Below, piece after piece: positions 49,122-59,920 of a stretch of DNA of 64,000 nucleotides; positions within the stretch are counted from its first letter, which is position 1; each line of letters begins with the position of its first letter. Below the pieces are notes generated by a model that saw only the letters and a program-made list of their open reading frames with translations, did no database searches and was not told the DNA's origin. The position numbers and the translations under genes are program-made. Origin of the DNA: Branchiostoma floridae (lineage: Eukaryota > Chordata > Leptocardii > Amphioxiformes > Branchiostomatidae); assembly GCF_000003815.2 (NCBI RefSeq), contig NC_049991.1, positions 20,293,116 through 20,357,115 of the forward strand. Reading direction: 5' to 3'.

Positions 49122-49723
49122 GGTCCCCGGCCATCAGCAGCAGTGCTCCTGTGAGCAGCACCTCCTTCGACGCATTCGGAAACAGCAGCCAGACAGCGAG
49201 CAACGACCTAGACGGCTTCGATCTCCTGGGATCGCGGTCCACGGGTGGCAGTGGCGACCTACTCGGGGGCGGCGTTTCCTCGCAGAACAACGTTGGCGCG
49301 TTTAACATGATGGGGCTCGACCAGGGTTTACCCATGCAGCCGGGCGGCAAGCAGAAGACGCCGGAGACCTTCCTTGGCGAGAATTCGTCCCTGGTGAACC
49401 TGGACAACCTGATCAGCCAGCCCGCCGCCCCGCCGCCCGTGCTACCGCCGCCGGCGCAACCAGCTGTGACAAACCCCTTCCTCGGGATCGCGCCGCCCTC
49501 ACAACCGCTCTCGCAACCGCCCCCGGCGGCATCCAAGCCGGTCAGCAACCCATTCCAGGCCCAGATGGTCAGACCGCCCACTATAAACCAGATGCGCTCG
49601 CCGCCCGGACCGCCCTTGCAACCGGGACTGGTAGGACTGGGCGGTGCGGACGGCCTCCCACAACCGCTCCTCCCCATGGGAACCACAGCACAGCCGGCGC
49701 AACCAACCAACCCCTTCTTATGA
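49122..49723 (+). pseudogene. Epsin tail copy in unit 6 (open frame)
   Basis: Open to TGA at 49721-49723. It contains a 3-bp insertion (PPAASK for PPAAK/PPASK), so the frame is kept. LVNLD and three NPF present; no start codon at the epsin part. Confidence 0.7.
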
Positions 49724-52700
49724 AACTGTGACTGCACTAGCGCTAGCTGTATAAGTGTGCATGGAAGAGGTACAAGGTGGTAATTCCGCTCAGCCAAAAA
49801 CACTCGCAGAAAAATGCGAGGATGTTGAAACATTTTAATAGGGTGGGAGGGGGGATGCTAGCAAAATGTGACCGCAAAAAAAAAAAAAAAAACGTCCCAA
49901 TCATTTCACGTGATCAACTTTCAACTTGTAGGGTCAGACGTCGGCAATTGTACACTAAAGATTTGTAGAAGTGTGAATTGTAGAAAAAGTATGACATAGC
50001 CCAGCGTTTCTAGGGGAAAGGTCTGTCAGCTAGTAGAAGTGAATGAAGCATAAGATGTAGACAAGCCCTTGGTATTCTGTGCCCCCTGCACATGCGCTGT
50101 GTGTTTGTAAATATCTATCGTACAGTTTGGGTCTCGGATGCTGACACGAGAGCTATGGTTCTTGTACTGAGATAGTGTGCTTTGCTTTCGAGTCTCAACC
50201 CACGATGTTACCGTACCAGTCGACTCCATTTTTGTAAGAAAAGGCGTGAGAAAATGCGACTACAAATGATATCACAGTCAGTGTGTTTCAACTACAAAGT
50301 GTGTTTCAACAGTTTTGGATGACATACTTTTAGTATGGACTTGGATAACTCAATTCCAAGACTTAGGGGAGTTGTATGGAAGAGAAACACACCATTATGC
50401 AGATGGTAGGAATAATGCCTCTAAATTCACAGAGTCTGATGCTAACTGGATATTTTGAAATATGGTTTCGTAGTACATGTAAATTGACAATCAGGCTGTG
50501 CTAAGTTTGCACAATGCCAGGTGCTTTTAATTCTCATCTTCTCAGTCACTCCTTGCAGAAATGGACACACTATTCTAACTGATATATTTTTTTCCAAAAT
50601 CTTGTGCAGCGAACATGTTTCAATGGTTTCTTCTTGCTTGATCTTTTCCATGTTGAGGATACCAACTTTCTGTGTCAATGAGAGGGGACAGAATATTTTT
50701 CATCACAAGCAATGTTTTACAGGATAATACATAGTTGTAAACTTCTTTTCACAACACTGTTTTACAAAAACTCAAAGTACAAAGCTTCAGCACTTGAATC
50801 AAGCAGTATGGAAAAACAATGTTTGTTCAACAGCATTTTTACTTGTTTTAACTGTCAGAACAGGCATCAGACGGACTGAATTATATGTTTTACCATGTAT
50901 GATGTAATATAAAAACTTAGATATTTAACAAAATGTACAAGTCTGCTCATATATCATAACACCCTCACGGCATACCATTTCTTCATAACTTGAATGGTGC
51001 AAGCTGAAGACTGCTGCAAAAACTGTTTGGACACATTCTAAAGTAGACCCACAAGAAAGGGTGGTAAGCTGACTTGTCTTACTGGAGACTCTGCTGTAAC
51101 TTCCCAGCGAGACTTGATCATCTGACGTGTCTTCTTACCAGTTGTCTTTACTGAACTCGAGTCTGACAGGAGACTTGTTTGACTCTGTCGTCTCTATCTT
51201 TACATTTGTCTTAACTCAAGTCTGTCTCGTCCAACTGGAAACTTGGTAGACTTGTACATTTCATCTTTCCAGTTGTTTTTACTGAACTCAAGTCTGAGTC
51301 GTCTGACTGGAGACTTTGTCAACTGTGACATTTCTTCTTTACAGTTGTCTCGACTGAATTCGAGTCCAACTCTGACTGAAAAATTTGGTTGACTCTGCTG
51401 TAACGACTAGCAGTATTCTGCTGTCAGCTTGATGTCTTCTGTTGTGTCTGACGTATTTTTGCGCAGTTAAACCAAATAATGCAGAGTCAAAATTGCACAA
51501 GAAGACCACTTTGGCGACCAATTAAGATAGTTGGTCACCATAGACAGGTTTCTTAATGCTTGTGGCAAACGTTATCTAAGGGACTACCAAAACGTGTTCA
51601 TATTGGGCAAGCCGTTCTTATGCAGAGGTGGTCTCTTGTACAGGTTTGACTATACGCAAAACAATAGTTGCCCAGAAACTTTGCTCAACGTTACGTTTCA
51701 GACGAAATCCTGGTCCATGTCAAATTGCTACATAAGTCCATGTTAGGGAGTGACTCGGAAGTTCTTTTGCTATCCAAGACGATATTTTATTACCGGTACC
51801 AATACTTGCTACATTATGTCTTTCAGGAAGCTCAGAGAGTTTTACTTCAATTTAATCCACATTATTATTACCCTGCGGAAACTAATGTTGAGACTTGGTA
51901 GTTTTCGTTGTGGTTTTGTGAACATGAAAATTCCAGTGTTTGCAAATTGTCATCTCTAACATATATTGATATTGGTTTGTACCATATGATGACTAGCTAA
52001 TGTTGAATTTAACGTTATATCAATTCTTCCTATAGTCTTAGCGACTAAGATGCAGCTATGGGGTTTTTAAAGTCATATTTAAGATGGAAAGCTGAAATTG
52101 TATCTAAAGTAGCTCACTAGCATATTGTATGATGATTTTCAAAACTACTTTTTGACTTGTTTCATTTTCACTTTGTATGATTGAACAAGACTGACGATCT
52201 ACTATTGTATATTATTATAATTATTATCGTACTGAAAACTATATTTTGGTAGAAGTAAAAAAGAATACTGCCTCCTTCACGCACTAAAATCTGATGTTGA
52301 CTATGTCAACAGTGTAAATGTAAAATTTGTCGATTGTACATGGGAGCGTTAGACTTGCTGTGCTTTGGGCTCCTTTTTGTAACTACGGACTGAGGTTCGC
52401 TTCAAACCCACACAGATTTATTTTATAATGATGACATCCTCTGATGCAAATAACTTGTTCTGCAATGATCAATGATCTGTTATTAGACAGCTCAGTTTTA
52501 AAATCCCGTGACATGTACATGGCCTGATATTATGACTTGTGTGGTAGTTTTGGCAAGGGGCTTTTCTATTTTGGTAGCCGAGTGCAAGCTTTGTTGTGTA
52601 TTTTTACCCAGTTGTCAGGAGCAGCAAGATTTGTTGTTATAAAGGTCGAAATTAAAAAAAATAAGCACCATGATGTTATCAATAAACTAACTTTGTGTGG

Positions 52701-54134
52701 ACTATCATTATAAGTTGTGTTTTTTTTTGTCTGCTAGCACTTCACAAAGGTTGATACAGTAGAGGCCGCTTAATTGCACGGCCTATTTGCCAGTAAATTT
52801 CGTGCAATTATCCGAATGGTGCAATAATGCAAAGTTATCTAGCTTGACCACACCGGTTTGGGATTTTAGGATTCTGTGCAGTTAACAGAAGTGTGCGTTA
52901 ATCCGTTGTGCAATTAAGTGACTTCTACTGTACCTATGTTGAGTTAAGTTGTCACAGGTTGCAGAATCTGTTCTATATATTAAAGTGGTCACATTTAAAT
53001 GGATCCATCTACGTATTTGTATAGGCGTTTGGTGGAATAGAAGAATTGACTACAGTAGAAGCCAGTTAATTGCACAACGGATTAACACGCTTCTGTTAAC
53101 TGCACGGAATCCCGAACCCGTGCGGTCCAGCTAGATAATTTCGCATTATTGCACGAGCCGGATAATTGCATGGAATTTGCATGCAAATAGGAAGTGCAAT
53201 TAAGCGGCTCCTAGAGTAGTACTCTTTTTACATCATGCTTTTTGGAGACCTCAGGTAATTTGCTTCCTTCTTCCTAGTCAGTCACCGTGTTGCTTGCGTG
53301 TGCGGCTAACACAAGTGTTGATGGCACTACTGTGTAACCTTCTTGTCTCATTGATGTATTACTCCGCGAGTGGGCACCCTAAGATAGATCCAAGCCAAAT
53401 ACTGAACGGCTGCATGGACGCATGTTTTTAGCGGTGAGAAATTCGGTTTTGGCCAGCCGAACTGATATCAAAAGTTCGATTGGTGAAAGCTTGCTTGTAC
53501 CTGAAGAAATCAGCAGGTAAAGTTTGACAGCCGCGCGCTAGGTCGGAGGTACACAGCGCTGGGTTCTGAGTGGTGCGGTTGTACGCTAGCAAGGAAAAAG
53601 TGCCTTTTGCTGGGATTGACTAATTGTAGTTGTAATTGCTATTAACAACAAACCTATAGATTCTAGTCATTGGCAATTTTTTTCTATTATATAGAGTAAA
53701 TCTGCTCAACAGAGAATGAAAAATCTGCTGACATTTCATGTAGCTTCATTATAAAGGCGACCATGTAAAACACGAATTATAACCTAGAAGTCTATGGGAA
53801 GAAGAAACTCATCAATGAGACCTTAAATGAATATGAAAAATATTCATAAAAAAATCAACGATTTGCGCTGGAGCAAAAAATTGAAAAGGTTTTATAACCG
53901 GGAGCCAGCCCGCATTTTTTGGCTGCAGATTACTCCGTCTACCTATTTCCGTTAACATGGTAACGGACGAGTCTACATTTCCAAGGGGCGTAATTATTGT
54001 TATTTTTCTTGTATCGTACTCTACTAGATATATAAGCCATTTGAAAGAGGACTAAGGTTCTAAAGCTGTTTTTCTTGGTGTAAAGTACTTCCAAGTTATT
54101 TTTTTCCTTCTCCGCCTTGTCCCGAACGCGGCGC
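49122..54134 (+). repeat. Tandem unit 6 (5013 bp)
   Basis: Head-to-tail copy. It is a mosaic: unit-3-like near 50960-52250, unit-5-like near 52260-52460 and 53320-53640, and unit-3/4-like towards its end. Confidence 0.93.
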
Positions 54135-55090
54135 GGTCCCCGGCCATCAGCAGCAGTGCTCCTGTGAGCAGCACCTCCTTCGACGCATTCGGAAACAGCA
54201 GCCAGACGGCGAGCAACGACCTAGACGGCTTCGATCTCCTGGGATCGCGGTCCACGGGTGGTAGTGGTGACCTACTCGGGGGTGGCGTTTCCTCGCAGAA
54301 CAACGTTGGCGCGTTTAACAGTCAGTCAGTCAGTCAGTCAAGTTTATTGCACAACGATTGTATCAGGTACAATGTATGGCAAGTAACATGTATAACTAGC
54401 AACTACGAACTATCTACATGAGTATACTAATCTAACATAATAGAAAATAAGGCGGCATAGTGTATTTTACATTGTTAAAGCACGACTTCTCTTTTGCATA
54501 GCATTATATATATATTGGCCTAGGTGGACAGATATGGAGTCGGGACATGATAGTATTACATTGAATATTTCTCTACTTGTATTAGGTAGTGTTGTTCTGT
54601 TGTTACACATGGTCAATAACTTTTTCCTTTCTTCATCATAACAAGGGCATATCATCAGGAAATGGTATTCATCTTCAATACTGTCTTTGCAGATGGGACA
54701 CATTCTCTTTTCGGATGGTATATTTTTGTGACGACCCTTTTCAATTTCTAAACAATGTCCCTGGTGAACCTGGACAACCTGATCAGCCAGCCCGCCGCCC
54801 CGCCACCCGTGCTACCGCCGCCGGCGCAACCAGCCGTCACGAACCCCTTCCTCGGGATCGCGCCGCCCTCACAACCGCTCTCGCAACCGCCCCCGGCAGC
54901 CAAGCCGGTCAGCAACCCATTCCAGGCTCAGATGGTCAGACCGCCCACTATAAACCAGATGCGCTCGCCGCCCGGACCGCCCGTGCAGCCGGGACTGGTA
55001 GGACTGGGCGGTGCGGACGGCCTCCCACAACCGCTCCTCCCCATGGGAACCACAGCACAGCCGGCGCAGCCCACCAACCCCTTCTTATGA
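54135..55090 (+). pseudogene. Epsin tail copy in unit 7, broken by LINE fragment
   Basis: Same structure as the unit-4 copy: epsin parts 54135-54320 and 54757-55090 around the same LINE fragment, with the same 5-bp extra at the junction. The two copies look identical across this region. Confidence 0.88.
54321..54756 (-). mobile_element. 3' fragment of a non-LTR retrotransposon (unit 7)
   Basis: Same fragment with the same borders as in unit 4, so one insertion was later copied with the unit. Confidence 0.85.
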
Positions 55091-56460
55091 AACTGTGACT
55101 ACGCTAGCGCTAGCTGTATAAGTGTGCATGGAAGAGGTACAAGGTGGTAATTCCGCTCAGCCAAAAACGCTCGCAGAAAAATGCGAGGGTGTTGAAACAT
55201 TTTAAGAGGGGGGGAGGGGGATGCTAGCAAAATGTGACCGCAACAAAAACGTCCCAATCATTTCGCGTGATCAACTTTCAACTTGTAGGGTAAGACGTCG
55301 GCAATTGTACACTAAAGATTTGTAGAAGTGTGAATTGTAGAAAAAGTATGACATAGCCCAGCGTTTCTAGGGGAAAGGTCTGTCAGCTAGTAGAAGTGAA
55401 TGAAGCATAAGATGTAGACAAGCCCTTGGTATTCTGTGCCCCCTGCACATGCGCTGTGTGTTTGTAAATATCTATCGTACAGTTTGGGTCTCGGATGCTG
55501 ACACGAGAGCTATGGTTCTTGTACTGAGATAGTATGCTTTGCTTTCGAGTCTCAACCCACGATGTTACCGTACCAGTCGACTCCATTTTTTTAAGAAAAG
55601 GCGTGAGAAAATGCGACTACAAATGATATCACAGTCAGTGTGTTTCAACTACAAAGTGTTTCAAAAGTTTTGGATGACATACTTTTAGTCTGGACTTGGA
55701 CAACTCGATTCCGAGACTTAGGGAAGATGAAGGGAAGTGAAACACACCATTATGCAGATGGTAGGAATAATGCTTCTAAATTCACAGAGTCTGATGCTAA
55801 CTGGATATTTTGAAACATGGTTTCGTAGTACATGTAAATTGACAATCAGGCTGTGCTTAGTTTGCACAATGCCAGGTGCTTTTAATTCTCATCTTCTCAG
55901 TCACTCCTTGCAGAAATGGACACACTTTTCCAACTGATATGTTTTTTCCAAAATCTTGTGCAGCGAACATGTTTCAATGATTTCTTCTTGCTTGATCTTT
56001 TCCATGTTGAGGATACCAACTTTCTGTGTCAATGAGAGGGGACTGAGTATTTTTGATCACAAGCAATGTTTTACAGGATAATACATAGTTGTAAACTTCT
56101 TTTCACAACACTGTTTTACAAACACTCAAAGTACAAATCTTCAGCAATTGAATCAAGTAGTATGGAAAAACAATGTTTGTTCAACAGCATTTTTACTTGT
56201 TTTAACTGTCAGAACAGGCATCAGACGGACTGAATTATATGTTTTACCATGTATGATGTAATATGAAAACTTAAATATTTAACAAAATGTACCACGGCAC
56301 GAAAAACGGTATTTAAGCGTGCTGAAACCATGCGTAATGTTGACGTATTTTCCTTCTTTACGGATCTATACACCACTTATACGAGTACGTAAATATTGCA
56401 TTTAAGTGGTCTTTCCATAGGTCCGTGTTAGTCCTTATTTTCCGGTTTTCCCGTTGTCTT

Positions 56461-57140
56461 TCAGCAGCTTAAAGATGTCGTAAATTATTTTTAAAACCCC
56501 CTTAAAACTTGTTTAAAGTTCACGTTTATTTAATCTAAAGCCTCTTTACGTCTCATATACGTTTGCATTAAGAGGATTATAACGTGTGTTTAGGTGCCTT
56601 TTCAGCAGCTTAAAGTTGCCATAAATACTTATTAAAACGCCCTTAAGACATGTTTAAACTTCACGTTTATTTGATCTAAAGCCTCTTTACGTCTCATATA
56701 CGTGTGCATTAAGAGGATTATAACGTGTGTTTAGATGCCTTTTCAGCAGCTTAAAGTTGCCATAAATACCTATTAAAACGCTCTTAAGACATGTTTAAAC
56801 TTCACGTTTATTTGATCTAAAGCCTCTTTACGTCTCATATACGTGGGCATTAAGAGGATTATAACGTGTGTTTAGGTGCATTTTAAGCAGCTTAAAGTTG
56901 CCATTAATACCTATTAAAACGCTCTTAAGACATGTTTAAACTTCACGTTTATTTGATCTAAAGGCTCTTTACGTCTCATATACGTGTGCATTAACATGAT
57001 TTAATGTGTCTATATTGTTCTTTTTAGCAGCTAAAAGATGTCATAAATACGTACTAAAACACCCTTAAAACAAGTTTAAAGTTCCCTCTCTACTTTTAAT
57101 ATACATGTGCATTAAGGTGATTATAAGGTGTGGATAAGCG
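56461..57140. repeat. 141-bp tandem array near the left end of the transposon
   Basis: CAGCAGCTTAAAG starts units at about 56461, 56602, 56743, 56884 and 57024, so the period is 140-141 bp. Each has CACGTTTATTTGATCTAAAG and ACGTCTCATATACGTG words; the first and last are diverged. Confidence 0.88.
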
Positions 57141-57179
57141 CATTTTAGCAGAATAATCATAAGCACATTTTAAAGCAAG

Positions 57180-58100
57180 AAAATACAATGGATGAAACTT
57201 TGAAATTTTATTGAATTACGAGAAAATATTACATGGAAAAGTGGAAAAAACTACAGCCTACTAGGTATTCGTGGCCTTTTATTCTGATGTAGTCGGCAGT
57301 TGAAGCAATCACAACGGCTGTGTAATTCCGTGCAGTAGTCAACAGTTCCATTTCCAGTGTCGGCCGAAGCGTCTCGGCGTAAGTTAAAAGGAGCACACAT
57401 GTACAGTTCCATCTGGTCACCACATGAATAAGAATCCGGTAAGATCTAGAGTAGTGGCCGATATGACTCGTGTTGTTGGATGGTCTTGGATTCTGTGGAC
57501 GCGAAACATGTTCAGCTTGCAGTCTCGGCTTCTATTAATCCGGATGGTACAAGTGCCGTGATTTCCCATTCTGTGTCGATTTCCAACAGCATCAACTTGT
57601 ACAGAATGATAGCCACCTCCTCTCTTTGCGTCAAATTCCGTCACCGGGGGTCCTAGGCTGTAAAAGCAGTGTCGCGGCCACAACTTGCGGGTTAGAACAG
57701 GTCCAAACTTTCTTCAATACTTCTTTTCAAATGAACGCTTGGAAAATAACCGCCCCTTCTCGTATGGCCGGTAAATTTGAATACCCCACTCTTTTCTGCC
57801 ATTGGATACATCCTATCACATGGCACAGCTATGCCACATACGGATCCGGAGGCACCCGCCCCATGCCGAATCAACGCTGAATAAATTTACATCTAGCCTG
57901 CCAACGCATATCAGATTATCACCAAACCAAAACAAACACGAGCAACACGAGAAGTCACTGCCTGTGTGCCCGGACTGTTGACTGTTCTTTCTCGACGCTT
58001 GCTTGTAGATAAAGAAATTTTTAGAAATCGTACATTTACTTGCATTAAGAACTGCTCGCCGATAATAGTAAGAAATACATAGAGAAAACACCACTCACTA
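57180..58100 (-). other. Middle section of the transposon with short open frames
   Basis: Two adjoining minus-strand open frames, 57683-57417 (88 codons) and 57423-57229 (64 codons), have less biased composition than the arrays around them. The first contains YHSVQVDAVGNRHRMGNHG. I recognise no domain. They may be a decayed captured host gene piece or chance frames. Confidence 0.35.
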
Positions 58101-58116
58101 CACAAAACGCTATATC

Positions 58117-58240
58117 TACTCTCCAAGCAGAGGTTGAATCGCGCAGATATAGTAGTAGTCGGGAAAATTACACGGGCGCTGGTGTAATTTTTGACTACTA
58201 CAGTACCTATCTGCGCGATTCAACCCCTGCTTGGAGAGTA
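58117..58240. repeat. 124-bp hairpin repeat (CTCCAAGCAGAGGTTG family)
   Basis: TACTCTCCAAGCAGAGGTTG...GCGCAGATA pairs with TATCTGCGC...CCTGCTTGGAGAGTA, with further pairing inside (TAGTAGTC / GACTACTA). A related, degraded half follows at 58251-58325. Confidence 0.85.
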
Positions 58241-58419
58241 CGCTATTACTACCACATCCTTATCCTTCAAGCAGAAGTTGAGTCGCTGAGAATTTAATAG
58301 TAGAAATCGGGATTTCTACCGGCTCTTAGCTCAAGGGTCAACTTGCCGCCTGAGTTAGACCCTGGAAATTTAGAACATATATGCGGTATATTAGAAGGAA
58401 AGGGTCTCCTCCTGTTTGC

Positions 58420-59920
58420 ATAAACTGCGATTCAAACATGCCGTTCAGCAAAAACTTTTGAGACGGTATAAGCCAATAAATAAAACGGGGGTAGTGCCCC
58501 CTGTTCACTTTAACTGCCGGATTCAAAGATTAAACATGTCGTATGTTCATCAGAAATACACAACATTTCATATACGTCTTGGCAACATATAAGCTAAACG
58601 GGGAAGGTCTCCCCTAGTTCGCTTAAACTACACATATTCAAGGGTTAAACCTGCATTATGTTATCCAGAAATACGCAATATTTCATATACGTTTGGGCAA
58701 CATATAAGCTAAACGGGGGAGGTCTCCCCTAGTTCGCTTAAACTGCGCGGATTCAAAGATGAAACATGTCGTATGTTCAACAGAAATACGCAATATTTCA
58801 TATACGTTTTGGCAACATATAAGCTTAACGGGGGAGGTCTCCCCTAGTTCGCTTAAACTGCACGGATTCAAAGATTAAACATGCATTATGTTATCCAGAA
58901 ATACGCAATATTTCATATACATCTTGGCAATATATAAGCTAAACGGGGGAGGTCTCCCCTAGTTCGCTTAAACTGCGCGGATTCAAAGATTAAACATGCC
59001 GTATGTTCAAAAGAAATACGCAATATTTCATATATGTTTTGGCAACATATAAGCTAAACGGGGGAGGTCACCCCTAGTTCGCTTAAACTTTGCGGATTCA
59101 AAGATTAAACATGTCGTATGTTTAACAGAAATACGCAACATTTCATATACGTTTTGACAACATATAAGCTAAACGGGGGAGGTCTCCCCTAGTTCGCTTA
59201 AACTGCGCGGATTCAAAGATTAAACATGTCGTATGTTCAACAGAAATACGCAACATTTCATATACGTTTTGGCTACATATAAGCTAAACACGGGAAGGTC
59301 TCCCCTAGTTCGCTTAAACTGCGCGGATTCAAAGATTAAACATGTCGTATGTTCAACAGAAATACGCAACATTTCATATACGTTTTGGCTACATATAAGC
59401 TAAACACGGGAAGGTCTCCCCTAGTTCGCTTAAACTGCGCGGATTCAAAGATTAAACATGTCGTATGTTTTCCAGAAATACGCAATATTTCATGTACGTC
59501 TTGGCAACATATAAGGTAAACGGGGGAGGTCGCCCCTAGTTCGCTTAAACTGCGCGGATTCAAAGATTAAACATGTCGTATGTTCAACAGAAATACGCAA
59601 CATTTCATATACGTTTTGGCTACATATAAGCTAAACACGGGAAGGTCTCCCCTAGTTCGCTTAAACTGCGCGGATTCAAAGATTAAACATGTCGTATGTT
59701 CAACAGAAATACGCAACATTTCATATACGTTTTGGCTACATATAAGCTAAACACGGGAAGGTCTCCCCTAGTTCGCTTAAACTGCGCGGATTCAAAGATT
59801 AAACATGTCGTATGTTTTCCAGAAATACGCAATATTTCATGTACGTCTTGGCAACATGTAAGCTAAAGAAGCTAGCTAGGTCACCCCTTCTTTGCGAAAT
59901 ACATTATATATGCCGTATAT
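58420..59920. repeat. 115/116-bp tandem array, 12 or more units
   Basis: TAAACATGTCGTATG-type words start at 58531, 58646, 58761, 58876, 58991, 59106, 59221, 59337, 59453, 59568, 59684 and 59800. Period 115-116 bp, with two sub-types (CACGGGAAGG and CGGGGGAGG). The period is not a multiple of three, so the open frames across it are not protein repeats. Confidence 0.92.

Noticed and set aside
48931-49833. 300-codon minus-strand frame opposite the unit-6 epsin tail, and similar ones in other units and opposite the founder exon
   Set aside because: Antisense shadow of a GC-rich, proline-coding exon; the frame follows the epsin codon pattern.
58683-59563. Minus-strand frames with repeated peptide words over the 115-bp array
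   Set aside because: A period of 115-116 bp shifts frame at each unit, so no consistent protein repeat exists.
58420-59920. CRISPR-like array
   Set aside because: Units are 115 bp, fully repetitive with no unique spacers, and the genome is eukaryotic; it is a satellite.
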